Notes under the pieces: generated by a model | Seen by the model: only the letters and a program-made list of their open reading frames with translations | What the model was told of the DNA's origin: nothing | Database searches by the model: none | Position numbers and translations under genes: made by a program | Shown here: piece by piece, positions 1 to 6,784 of the stretch | Layout of the letters: each line of letters opens with the position of its first letter | Numbering within the stretch: position 1 is the stretch's first letter | NCBI GenBank assembly: GCA_937871915.1 | Contig: CALMPG010000134.1 | Span: 1-64,000, forward strand | Reading direction: 5' to 3' | Length of the DNA: 64,000 bases | Origin: an uncultured Phycisphaerales bacterium | GTDB lineage: Bacteria; Planctomycetota; Phycisphaerae; Phycisphaerales; UBA1924

Positions 1-34
1 GGCCGTGGGGGGGGGGGGGGCGGGGGGGGGGGGG
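1..34. repeat. Poly-G tract
   Basis: Nearly uninterrupted G, broken by only a few C or T bases, followed at 40-57 by a small hairpin with a 6 bp stem (GCGCAC / GTGCGC). A G run this long could form a quadruplex, but homopolymers are also where assemblies go wrong. It lies beyond the rpiA stop and I assign no function. Confidence 0.6.
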
Positions 35-78
35 CGGGCGCACATCATCGTGCGCGATGGTGGGACTACTGCCGTCTC

Positions 79-849
79 TCACGCGCGGCGGTGGAGTTCG
101 CCGTCGGTCTCCGGCCCGCCCTGCGCCGGGCGCAGCAGCCGCTCGATCCGGCCGTCGTTGGTCTCCACGAGCACCTCATCGGCCTCGGTGAGGAACAGGC
201 CGTGGTCGAGGACGCCGGGGATTCGGTCGATCTGCGCGGCGAGTTCCTCGAGGTGGAGGTCGGCGAGGCTCTTGTCGTCGAGGCTCACGTCCACGATGAG
301 CGTGCCGTTGTCGGTGAGGAAGAGGTGGCCGTCGAGGGTGCGACGGACGACGCCGTTGAGGCCCAGTCTGCGGAGGCTGGCGCGGGTGGAGGCGAGGCCG
401 AAGGCGAGGACGGCGATGGGGAGCGTGGCCCGCTCGCCGAGGCGGTGGACCATCTTCTGTTCCTGCACCATGTAGATGCGTTTCTTGGCCGCGTAGGCGA
501 CGATGCGCTCGCGGGTCATCGCGCCGCCCGCGCCCTTGATCATGCGCAGGAGGGGATCGACCTCGTCGGCGCCGTCGAAGAGAAAATCGACTTCCTCTTC
601 CATGGCGAAATCCAGCAGGGGCAACTGGTGGGCCCGGGCGAGGGTTTCGGTGGCGTGGCTGGTGGCCACGCAGCGGATGTCGAGCTTTTCATTGCGGACG
701 CGTTCGGCGAGCACGATGACAGCGCGGCTGGCGGCGCGACCGGTTCCCAGGCCGACCACCATGCCCGATTGGATCTCGGCCACCCCCATTTCCGCGAGCG
801 GGTCGTTCGTGCGGGACGTTGCGGCTGGGGTGGGTGGCTGTTTGGACAT
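79..849 (-). CDS. rpiA: Ribose-5-phosphate isomerase A
   Basis: Interconverts ribose 5-phosphate and ribulose 5-phosphate in the cytosolic non-oxidative pentose phosphate pathway. The 256-residue length fits RpiA. Visible motifs are the phosphate loop GLGTG at residues 33-37, the catalytic acid segment DGADEVD at 92-98, and the segment around Lys105 followed by GAGGAMTRE. The ATG at 849 is chosen because the RpiA fold begins about 15 residues later; the frame is open further upstream, but that stretch only overlaps the neighbouring gene out of frame. The aldehyde dehydrogenase stop lies 64 nt upstream on the same strand, so read-through transcription is possible. Confidence 0.93.
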   Translation of the reverse strand: MSKQPPTPAATSRTNDPLAEMGVAEIQSGMVVGLGTGRAASRAVIVLAERVRNEKLDIRCVATSHATETLARAHQLPLLDFAMEEEVDFLFDGADEVDPLLRMIKGAGGAMTRERIVAYAAKKRIYMVQEQKMVHRLGERATLPIAVLAFGLASTRASLRRLGLNGVVRRTLDGHLFLTDNGTLIVDVSLDDKSLADLHLEELAAQIDRIPGVLDHGLFLTEADEVLVETNDGRIERLLRPAQGGPETDGELHRRA

Positions 850-913
850 TTCGTGTGCCGGGGAGTTGGTTCGAACTCGGGTGTCGGAACTCTGAACGCA
901 CGGCCGGAGCGGC

Positions 914-2653
914 CTACTCGAATCGGATGCCCTGGGCCAGGGCGAAGCCTCCCCCGTAGTTGATCGTACACGTCTGGCGGCGCATGTAGGCCTTCCAGGA
1001 ATCGCTCCCCGACTCGCGGCCACCCCCCGTATCCTTCTCCCCCCCGAATGCGCCGCCGATCTCGGCCCCGCTGGTGCCGATGTTGACGTTGGCGATGCCG
1101 CAGTCGGAACCGGAGCCGGTCGGGCTGAGGAACTTTTCGCTGGCGCGGATGGACTCGGTGAAGATCGCGCTGGAGAGGCCCTGATCGACGCTGTTGTGCG
1201 TGGCGATGGCGTCGTCGAGGTTTGAGTAGGTGAAGATGTAGAGGATCGGGGCGAAGGTCTCTTCGCAGGCGATGGGGAGGGAGTGGGTGGTCCGCGACTC
1301 GGTCGCGGACCCGCCGCGGAGTGTCGGGGTACCCGGGGCATCGGATCCGCCACGGAGTGTCGGGGTGCCCACCTCGGACCCGCCACGGAGTGTCGGGGTA
1401 CCCGGGGCATCGGACCCGCCACGGAGTGTCGGGGTACCCGCCTCGGACCCGCCACGGAGTGTCGGGGTACCCGGGGCCTTGATGATGGTCGGTTCGACGA
1501 AGTGGCCGCGGGACAGACCCGCCTCGGAGAGGCGGGCCACCCGGCCACCGACGAGGACTTCGCCGCCCTGTTTCCTGGCCTGTTCGATCGCGTGCATGTA
1601 GCCCTTTACGGCGGCTTCGTTGATGAGCGGGCCGACGAGCGTTCCCTCCTTCAGAGGGTCGCCGATCTTGGTGGCGTTGATTTGCGTGTACGCCTTGACG
1701 AGTTTCTCGGTGAGTTTGGCCGCGATGGACTCGTGCAGGAGCAGGCGGCGAGTCGTCGTGCAGCGCTGGCCCGCGGTGCCGACGGCGCCGAAGACGATGG
1801 AGCGGGCCGCGAGTTCGAGGTCGGCGTCCTCGTGGACGATGATCGCGTTGTTGCCGCCGAGTTCGAGGAGGCAGCGGCCGACGCGCTTGGCGACGGCCTG
1901 GCCGACGATCCGGCCCATGCGGGTGGAGCCGGTGGCGGAGATGAGCGGGATGCGGCGGTCGGCCACGAGTCGCTCGCTGACCTGATCGTCGGTCCCGATG
2001 ATGAGGCGGAAGATGCCCGGGTGGCCGAGGCTGGTGGCGACGCGGTCGGCGATGCGGTTGCTGGCGATGGCGGTGAGGGGCGTGAGGAGGCTGGGCTTCC
2101 AGATGGTGACGTTGCCGCAGACGGCCGCGAGCATGGCGTTCCACGCCCAGACGGCGTTGGGGAAGTTGAAGGCGGAGATGACGCCAATAGGGCCAAGCGG
2201 CAGCCACTGCTCGAACATGCGGTGGCCGGGGCGCTCGCTGGGGAAGACCTGCCCGGGGAGTTGGCGGGAGAGGCCGACGGCGAAGTCGGCGATGTCGATG
2301 GTTTCCTGCACCTCGCCGAGGCCCTCGGCCCGGATCTTGCCCATCTCGAGGGAGACGAGTTCGCCGAGGGGGTCCTTGTGCTTGCGGAACTCATCGCCGA
2401 TGGCGCGGACGACCTGGCCGCGTGCGGGGGCGGGGACCTCGCGCCACTTCTTGAAGGCCTCGATGGACTCGACGATGGTGCGTTCGAGATCGTCGGCGGA
2501 GTCGAGCTTGATGCCGGCGATGGGCTGGCCGGTGGCGGGGTTCTCGGAGATGATGAACGCCTGTCCGGCCGCGCGGTCAACGTCGCGGCAGGGGGTGTCG
2601 ACGAAGCGGGAATCCTCGGTCACGCCGAGGGCTTTGAGGAGGGCGTGGGGCAT
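914..2653 (-). CDS. ALDH7-type aldehyde dehydrogenase carrying in-frame repeat insertions
   Basis: NAD-dependent oxidation of an aldehyde. The closest family I recognise is ALDH7 (antiquitin / alpha-aminoadipic semialdehyde or piperideine-6-carboxylate dehydrogenase, lysine catabolism), from LELGGNNAI in the middle, the nucleophile context GTAGQRCTTTRR, ETFAPILY, and the C-terminal AEIGGAFGGEK and YMRRQTCTINY. The product is 579 residues, whereas ALDH7 enzymes are usually about 500-510. Most of the excess is one block between EPTII and ACEETFAPIL made of five GTPTLRGGS repeats. A smaller insertion (RVARLSEAGLS) lies just before FVEPTII. Both coincide with REP-like hairpins in the DNA and keep the frame. 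The start is the ATG at 2653. Activity is plausible because the insertions fall in a loop and no catalytic motif is broken, but it is not proven. Confidence 0.9.
   Translation of the reverse strand: MPHALLKALGVTEDSRFVDTPCRDVDRAAGQAFIISENPATGQPIAGIKLDSADDLERTIVESIEAFKKWREVPAPARGQVVRAIGDEFRKHKDPLGELVSLEMGKIRAEGLGEVQETIDIADFAVGLSRQLPGQVFPSERPGHRMFEQWLPLGPIGVISAFNFPNAVWAWNAMLAAVCGNVTIWKPSLLTPLTAIASNRIADRVATSLGHPGIFRLIIGTDDQVSERLVADRRIPLISATGSTRMGRIVGQAVAKRVGRCLLELGGNNAIIVHEDADLELAARSIVFGAVGTAGQRCTTTRRLLLHESIAAKLTEKLVKAYTQINATKIGDPLKEGTLVGPLINEAAVKGYMHAIEQARKQGGEVLVGGRVARLSEAGLSRGHFVEPTIIKAPGTPTLRGGSEAGTPTLRGGSDAPGTPTLRGGSEVGTPTLRGGSDAPGTPTLRGGSATESRTTHSLPIACEETFAPILYIFTYSNLDDAIATHNSVDQGLSSAIFTESIRASEKFLSPTGSGSDCGIANVNIGTSGAEIGGAFGGEKDTGGGRESGSDSWKAYMRRQTCTINYGGGFALAQGIRFE
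1307..1478. repeat. Five-copy tandem REP-like hairpin array inside a coding sequence
   Basis: Five copies of a 29 bp unit begin at 1307, 1343, 1376, 1412 and 1445. The spacing alternates 36, 33, 36, 33 bp, so a 69 bp dimer is repeated, and every step is a multiple of three. Each unit contains a stem CCGCCAC / GTGTCGG with one mismatch, a GGA loop, and a GGTACCC tail. On the coding (minus) strand each copy encodes GTPTLRGGS. A separate hairpin, GTCCGCGAC / GTCGCGGAC with a TCG loop, abuts the array at about 1290-1310. Confidence 0.92.
1518..1542. repeat. REP-like hairpin (GGA loop) inside the aldehyde dehydrogenase gene
   Basis: An 8 bp perfect stem CCCGCCTC / GAGGCGGG encloses a GGA loop and is followed by CCACCC. 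The same stem and loop occur again at 25081-25105 in the mraZ leader, with the tail CTACCC. Here the element is translated in frame as part of the aldehyde dehydrogenase. Confidence 0.85.
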
Positions 2654-2677
2654 TGGGGGATGGTAGGTTCTACGGAG

Positions 2678-2749
2678 GCGTGGGCGCAAGCCCACGCGCG
2701 AAGACCTTGATCGCCCGCCTCTCGCCCATGCCCGGGCTTGCGCCCGGGC
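2678..2749. repeat. Two hairpins with complementary loops upstream of rdgB
   Basis: The first hairpin (2678-2697) has an 8 bp stem GCGTGGGC / GCCCACGC with loop GCAA. The second (2730-2749) has an 8 bp stem GCCCGGGC / GCCCGGGC with loop TTGC, the reverse complement of GCAA, so it resembles the same element type in inverted orientation. They fill the space between the divergent aldehyde dehydrogenase and rdgB genes, where promoters for both would be expected. Confidence 0.8.
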
Positions 2750-2769
2750 CTCTGTTCTATCCTCACCCC

Positions 2770-3492
2770 ATGCCCACCATCGTCCTTGCCACCGGGAACC
2801 CGCACAAGGTGGAGGAACTTCGGGCGATCTTCGCCTCCCTCGGTGGCGGCGCGGCGATCGAGGTGGTCGGGCTCGGTGACATTCCCGGCGGGCCGTTCGA
2901 CGAGCCCGAGGAGGTCGGGACGACGTTCGTGGAGAACGCGCGGATCAAGGCACTGTCGTACGCCGCCCAGATCGGCGAGCGCGAGCCGGGGCTGCTGTGC
3001 CTGGCGGATGACTCGGGGCTGGAGATCGATGCGCTCGGCGGCAGGCCGGGGGTGATCAGTTCGCACTATGCCAGCGACGGGGTGGAGACCGGAGCTTCGC
3101 GGGCCGAGCGCGACGCGGCCAACAACGCGCGGGTGCTGCGGGAGCTCGACGGGCCGAACCCGGTCCCGCCGGAGCTTCGCACGGGGCGGTTTGTGTGCTG
3201 CATGTGTCTGGCGCGCCCGCCGGTGTCGGGGGAGAGTTTCCACGAGGCGATCCTGCACGAGACGCGCGGCGTGATGGAGGGCCGGATCGGTGTGCCGCCG
3301 CGCGTGCCGAGCGGGGGGAATGGGTTTGGGTACGACCCGCTGTTTCTGGTTGCGGCGGCCCCCCACGGGTTTGGGAAGACGGGGGCGGAGTTGACGAGCG
3401 AGGAGAAGAATCGGTTGAGCCATCGGGGGGTGGCGGCGCGCGCGATGGCCCGCAGGATTGTCGAGAGTGCGCTCTTGGGAGAGGATGCGTGA
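2770..3492 (+). CDS. rdgB: XTP/dITP diphosphatase (RdgB/HAM1 family)
   Basis: Hydrolyses XTP, dITP and ITP to monophosphates, cleaning deaminated purines from the nucleotide pool. The 240-residue product starts with the family N-terminal motif ATGNPHKVEEL. The central DDSGLEIDALGGRPG segment holds the metal-binding acids, and SGGNGFGYDPLF is the conserved substrate-binding block. The C-terminal LSHRG motif is also present. It is slightly longer than the usual 195-210 residues because of an insertion in the middle (around SGESFHEAIL). The start ATG at 2770 lies 20 nt after a hairpin. The next gene begins 11 nt after its stop. Confidence 0.92.
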   Translation: MPTIVLATGNPHKVEELRAIFASLGGGAAIEVVGLGDIPGGPFDEPEEVGTTFVENARIKALSYAAQIGEREPGLLCLADDSGLEIDALGGRPGVISSHYASDGVETGASRAERDAANNARVLRELDGPNPVPPELRTGRFVCCMCLARPPVSGESFHEAILHETRGVMEGRIGVPPRVPSGGNGFGYDPLFLVAAAPHGFGKTGAELTSEEKNRLSHRGVAARAMARRIVESALLGEDA

Positions 3493-3503
3493 GGAGCCCT
3501 AGC

Positions 3504-3995
3504 GTGGTTGATCGCAATGATCTGCTAGTTCAGTTGCACGCACTGACTCGGCGAGAAGAGCCGATATGGAAGCGGTTCTATCGCAACGCAGGGTGGTTCG
3601 CGGTCGCCCGTGTGCTGCTTTTTCTGGGCGCAGTCGTCGTGATCGGGATTGCCTGCGCCCCGCGGAGCGTGGCAGCTTCGATCGTGCTCATCGGGCTGAC
3701 GGTCCTCGGCATCGCAGCGGGGTGGTTGATGGGCATTCTGCTGGTTCGGTGGGACACAATCGCAGTCGCCATCCTGAACGGGTCGGCTGGGCTCATCGTT
3801 CTCGCATTCGCGGTCTGCGCGATGCTGCCCCGCGGCCCGAATGCTCTGGTCTGGCTCGCAGCCGTGACGTTGGGTGCGTGTCAGCTCACGGCGCACTTCC
3901 GATTCATGAGCGACATCAGGATCCTTATGCTCCGGCCCACGAAGTTTGCCTGGTACGAGCTGAATCGAGCGGGATATCCACATTCAGACCTCTGA
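3504..3995 (+). CDS. Hypothetical membrane protein, four predicted helices
   Basis: I do not recognise a family. The 163-residue product has four hydrophobic stretches starting at about residues 32, 53, 84 and 110, and charged termini. The GTG at 3504 is chosen because a good ribosome binding site (GAGGAG, 3491-3496) sits 7 nt upstream and overlaps the rdgB stop region, suggesting translation coupled to rdgB. An in-frame GTG at 3489 is less well placed. Base composition is somewhat less GC-rich than the neighbours. It ends about 50 nt before the promoter of the cobalamin riboswitch. Confidence 0.7.
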   Translation: MVDRNDLLVQLHALTRREEPIWKRFYRNAGWFAVARVLLFLGAVVVIGIACAPRSVAASIVLIGLTVLGIAAGWLMGILLVRWDTIAVAILNGSAGLIVLAFAVCAMLPRGPNALVWLAAVTLGACQLTAHFRFMSDIRILMLRPTKFAWYELNRAGYPHSDL

Positions 3996-4044
3996 GTCGC
4001 TCGGTTCCTAGCGGAAAGAGGCTCACCATCTCGCAGAGTCCGCA

Positions 4045-4072
4045 TTGACAACTGCCGGGGCGGCGGTATCTT
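4045..4072 (+). promoter_or_regulatory. Sigma70-like promoter for the cobalamin riboswitch operon
   Basis: A consensus -35 box TTGACA (4045-4050), a 16 bp spacer and a -10 box TATCTT (4067-4072). The predicted start, around 4080, coincides with the 5' edge of the riboswitch, which makes the assignment convincing. Confidence 0.75.
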
Positions 4073-4080
4073 CTCGATGC

Positions 4081-4303
4081 CCAAGGTGATCGCCCGGCGT
4101 GAAACCCGGTCGGTCTGAAAAGGGAAGTGCGGTGAGAAAGGCCTGGGAGCCTTCGATTCCGCCGCGGACGCGCCGCCGTGACGGGCTTTTCCGCGGGTTC
4201 TGAGTGTGCCACTGGCGAGCGGTCCCCCCCAACCCACGCGGAGCGTGGGGGTACCCGAGCCGGGAAGGCCGAGCCCGCCAATGCCCGAAGCCGGAAGACC
4301 TGC
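4081..4303 (+). promoter_or_regulatory. Cobalamin (vitamin B12) riboswitch
   Basis: Conserved blocks of the cobalamin aptamer occur in order: GGTG near 4085, AAAAGGGAA at 4118-4126, GCGGTGAGA then GATTCCGC, the GGACGCGCCGCCGTGA block at 4166-4181, GCCACTGGC at 4208, CCGGGAAGGC at 4260, and GAAGCCGGAAGACCTGCC near 4286-4303. Two extra elements extend it: a small AAGGC / GCCTT stem between GGTGAGA and GATTCCGC, and a REP-like hairpin at 4228-4259 in the arm closed by GCCACTG and GGGAAGGC. It precedes three surface-protein genes, so intracellular B12 probably represses them, as is usual for this class. Confidence 0.92.
4228..4259. repeat. REP-like hairpin inserted in a riboswitch arm
   Basis: Stem CCCACGC / GCGTGGG around a GGA loop, followed by GGTACCC. 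It occupies the peripheral arm of the cobalamin riboswitch, where canonical members carry only a short loop. The core conserved blocks on both sides are intact, so the aptamer may still fold. Confidence 0.85.
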
Positions 4304-4406
4304 CCTGGGTGTGTGTCGTGGTCGCCCTCGCGAAACGGGGCGCTGGCGCTGGGGCTCTCGCGTTGACGCGGCCCTTTCTCCGGCATCCCGCTGTGCAAGG
4401 GACTTG

Positions 4407-4456
4407 CCCGCCTGTGGCGGGAGTCTGTGTTTGCCCCGCGCGAATCGGGGCGGGAG
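4407..4456 (+). promoter_or_regulatory. Hairpins ahead of the first riboswitch-controlled gene, next to its ribosome binding site
   Basis: A CCCGCC / GGCGGG hairpin (4407-4421) is followed by GCCCCG / CGGGGC (4433-4451), which ends directly at the GGGAG ribosome binding site (4452-4456) of the ATG at 4465. Cobalamin riboswitches often act on translation by masking this site through a loop-loop contact. I see no U-tract terminator, so translational control is the likelier mode. The stretch 4304-4406 shows nothing else I can name. Confidence 0.45.
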
Positions 4457-4464
4457 AAACTGTC

Positions 4465-5613
4465 ATGGATGTGTCGCGAAGCGATCGGTCGTCCGCCCTC
4501 CGGGCGGGAAGCAACGCAAGCAAGAGGGGCGGATGGCCCGCGGACCAGGGGCTTGCTCGCAAAGCCTCGCCGCGCCCCTGGCAACGATCGGGCGCCCTCC
4601 GGGCGGAAGCGGGAAAACGAAACCGCGCGACGATCGCCGGCATCGCGGCGGGCGCCGCGGGGCTTGCGGCCATTGTGGGCGCCCCTTCCGCGCATGCGGT
4701 GATCCCTGCGTACTCGCCCGCGGGGTCGTTCTCACTTCCAACGGGCGGGAGCGCGTTCGATATCGGGGGCGATGGGCGGGCGTGGGTGGTGCGGGAGGAT
4801 GGGGCGATCGCGCGGCAGGATGTGGTGGGCGGGTCGGCGTACTCGCCCGTCGGCTCGCTGCCGGGCGGGCTGGTGCCGGGGTTCGGGGCCGGGTTTGTGC
4901 GTGTGAGCCCCGACGGGGCTCGGCTGGCGATCGGGGACAATGGGACGGTGAACCAGATGTGGGTCGTGCCGACGGGGTCGCTCTCGACGGCGGGCGCGAC
5001 GACGCCGCAGACGATCGGCGTGGCGAACTTTGACGGGGCGTGGACGGGGAACGACACACTGTATGTCAACGGCAGCCCGAGTTTCGGGTCGCCGCCGAGC
5101 CTGTTTCGGGTTGGTGTGACGGGGGCGACAGTGGCCGCGGTGGTGACGAGTATCGGCGATGGGTCGGGGGGCGTGGCTTCGCGCGGCGGGCGGGTGTACA
5201 CGGCGATCGGGTACGACGTTGCGGGGGTGCTCGACGGGCAGGTGCGGAGTTTCGATCTGGCGACGCTGGACGCCGCGGCTTTGCCGGTGGTGTTCTCGAC
5301 GGGCCTGCTGGCGACGCAGGCGAGCACGGGAAACTCGCTGGCGTTCGACGCGGCGGGGAACCTGATTGAGGCGGGGTTCGGGGGCGTGGCGGTGGTCGAT
5401 CTCGTCACGCAGCAGCGGTACGACCTACCGGGGCTGGGGGCATTCGGGTTCTACACGGCGACGTTCAACGCGGCGACGGGGGAGATCCTGGTGCGTGACT
5501 TCGGGTCGGCGACGGTGCTGCGGTATGCGGTGCCGGGGCCGGGGGGAGCGGGGGTGCTGGTGGTCGCGGGGGTGCTGGCGATGAGGAGGAGGCGACATGC
5601 TCACGCCCGCTGA
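4465..5613 (+). CDS. Secreted beta-propeller-like protein with PEP-CTERM-like tail, B12 riboswitch controlled
   Basis: The 382-residue product has a hydrophobic signal segment at about residues 53-77 ending SAHA, a body of repeated beta-propeller-like blades (GDGRAWVV, VSPDGARLAIGD, DAAGNLIEAG), and a C-terminal VPGPGG, hydrophobic stretch and RRRR, resembling a PEP-CTERM or related sorting tail. Start ATG 4465 has GGGAG 8 nt upstream. The roughly 50 residues before the signal segment are unusual and partly encoded by two hairpin repeats. As first gene after a cobalamin riboswitch it may bind cobalamin or a corrinoid at the cell surface, by analogy with Bacteroides BtuG, also a surface beta-propeller. 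That function is inference. Confidence 0.8.
   Translation: MDVSRSDRSSALRAGSNASKRGGWPADQGLARKASPRPWQRSGALRAEAGKRNRATIAGIAAGAAGLAAIVGAPSAHAVIPAYSPAGSFSLPTGGSAFDIGGDGRAWVVREDGAIARQDVVGGSAYSPVGSLPGGLVPGFGAGFVRVSPDGARLAIGDNGTVNQMWVVPTGSLSTAGATTPQTIGVANFDGAWTGNDTLYVNGSPSFGSPPSLFRVGVTGATVAAVVTSIGDGSGGVASRGGRVYTAIGYDVAGVLDGQVRSFDLATLDAAALPVVFSTGLLATQASTGNSLAFDAAGNLIEAGFGGVAVVDLVTQQRYDLPGLGAFGFYTATFNAATGEILVRDFGSATVLRYAVPGPGGAGVLVVAGVLAMRRRRHAHAR
4493..4605. repeat. Two TCC-loop hairpins in the 5' end of the beta-propeller gene
   Basis: CCGCCC / GGGCGG with loop TCC at 4493-4507 and CGCCC / GGGCG with the same loop at 4593-4605. TCC is the reverse complement of the GGA loop of the other REP-like hairpins, so these look like inverted copies. 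They encode the similar peptides SALRAGSN and SGALRAEAG ahead of the signal peptide. Confidence 0.6.
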
Positions 5614-6730
5614 ACTCGCGATCGGCGTCGGAATCGCGGTGGGCGTGGCCGCGTGCGCGGCCGGGGCGCAGTCGCCGTTTGCGACGCGGGTCGTTGAGTA
5701 CGCGCCCGCGCCGGGGCAGTTTGTGCAGAGTTCGCAGTACAACGATCCGTCGCGGGCGCTGGGGCCGCCGGGGATGGCGGGGGGGCTTTCGGCGGGGGAC
5801 AACGCGAAGGTGGTGACGCTGGGCGGGTTCGGCGGGACGATCACGCTTGGGTTCGATCATTCCATCTGGGCCAATCCGCACAACCCGATGGGGCTGGACT
5901 TCATCGTGTTCGGAAACGCGTTCTTTGTCGGGGGCGATGTGAACCGCCGCTGGGCCGAGAGCGGCGTGGTCGAGGTGTCTCGCGACGACAACCACAATGG
6001 GCTCGCGGATGATGCGTGGTACCTGATTCCCGGGTCGCATCTGGCAACCACCCCCCCAACCCCCCCACCCCCCCCACCGCTTCGCACAACGGTCATGTGG
6101 GACTCGGCGATGCTCAATCCGGCGTGGGTGCCGCCGGGGCGGAGCGGGGCGTGGACCACGAGCGGGTATCTGCTGCCGGCGAGCCCGTTCGGGTCGAATC
6201 CGCTGCTGCAGAACACCGGCGGTGGTGCGAGTGAGCAGGTGTGGGGGTACGCCGATCTTGCCCCGACGCTGCTGCTGGGGGACACAACGGCGAGCAACGT
6301 GGTGGACGACCCGGACGCGGACCCGGCGCGGTTCTACACCGTGCCGGATGATCCGATGACCGTCGGCATCACGCCCGGGAGCGGCGGGGGATCGGCGTTT
6401 GCGATTGGCTGGGCGGTGGATGAGACGACGGGGCTGCCGGTCAGCCCGCCGCTCGATCGGATCGACTTCGTGCGGATCACGACGGGGGTGCACGGGACGA
6501 CCTCGCTGCTGGGGGAGGTTTCGACGGAGGTGAGCGCGGTGGCGGATGTGCGGGCGCGGTACACGGCGGACTGGGACCGCAACGGGCTGCTCGAGGTCGC
6601 GGATATCTTCGCGTTCCTGAACTCGTGGTTCGCGGGCATCGGCGAGAACGGGGGGGCGGATTTCAATGAATCGGGGGCGGTGACGGTGCAGGACATCTTT
6701 GATTTTCTGAACGCGTGGTTTGCGGGATGA
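5597..6730 (+). CDS. Cell-surface protein with C-terminal dockerin-like repeats, B12 riboswitch operon
   Basis: The 377-residue product begins with a signal peptide (about 1-25, ending AAGAQS) and ends with two dockerin-like calcium loops, DWDRNGLLEVAD and DFNESGAVTVQD, each followed by IF-x-FLN-x-WFAG. The middle holds GLDFIVFGNAFF and AESGVVEVSRDDNHNG then ADDAWYLIPGSH. From memory this resembles Bacteroidetes surface proteins encoded near BtuB loci (SEPG... NGNGLPDD.WYEL.GSE); the link needs a search. The ATG at 5597 overlaps the end of the propeller gene by 17 nt, so the two are translationally coupled and under the same riboswitch. It may form one surface complex with its neighbours. Confidence 0.8.
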   Translation: MLTPAELAIGVGIAVGVAACAAGAQSPFATRVVEYAPAPGQFVQSSQYNDPSRALGPPGMAGGLSAGDNAKVVTLGGFGGTITLGFDHSIWANPHNPMGLDFIVFGNAFFVGGDVNRRWAESGVVEVSRDDNHNGLADDAWYLIPGSHLATTPPTPPPPPPLRTTVMWDSAMLNPAWVPPGRSGAWTTSGYLLPASPFGSNPLLQNTGGGASEQVWGYADLAPTLLLGDTTASNVVDDPDADPARFYTVPDDPMTVGITPGSGGGSAFAIGWAVDETTGLPVSPPLDRIDFVRITTGVHGTTSLLGEVSTEVSAVADVRARYTADWDRNGLLEVADIFAFLNSWFAGIGENGGADFNESGAVTVQDIFDFLNAWFAG

Positions 6731-6757
6731 GGCTCTCGCGGAGGCGCGGAGGCGCAG
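6731..6757. repeat. Short GGCGCGGAGGCGCAGAGG-type repeat
   Basis: Three imperfect units of the form GCGGAGGC / GCGCAGAGG in the 55 nt gap between two operon genes. Similar simple purine-rich units recur between genes in many bacterial genomes; I only note it. Confidence 0.4.
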
Positions 6758-6784
6758 AGGAAGGCACGCAAGAGGTTGGGTGCG

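Noticed and set aside
1307..1478. CRISPR array
   Set aside because: Repeats are 29 bp but the spacers are only 4-7 bp and near identical, the units are palindromic with GGA loops, and the array is translated as part of an enzyme. No cas genes are present.
79..1548. Extension of rpiA to 489 residues
   Set aside because: The added 230 residues are an out-of-frame reading of the aldehyde dehydrogenase and its repeats (RHSVAGP units); the RpiA fold starts at 849.
1283..2710. 475-codon plus-strand frame with SATECRG-type repeats
   Set aside because: Antisense to the aldehyde dehydrogenase; the apparent repeats are only the hairpin array read in another frame.
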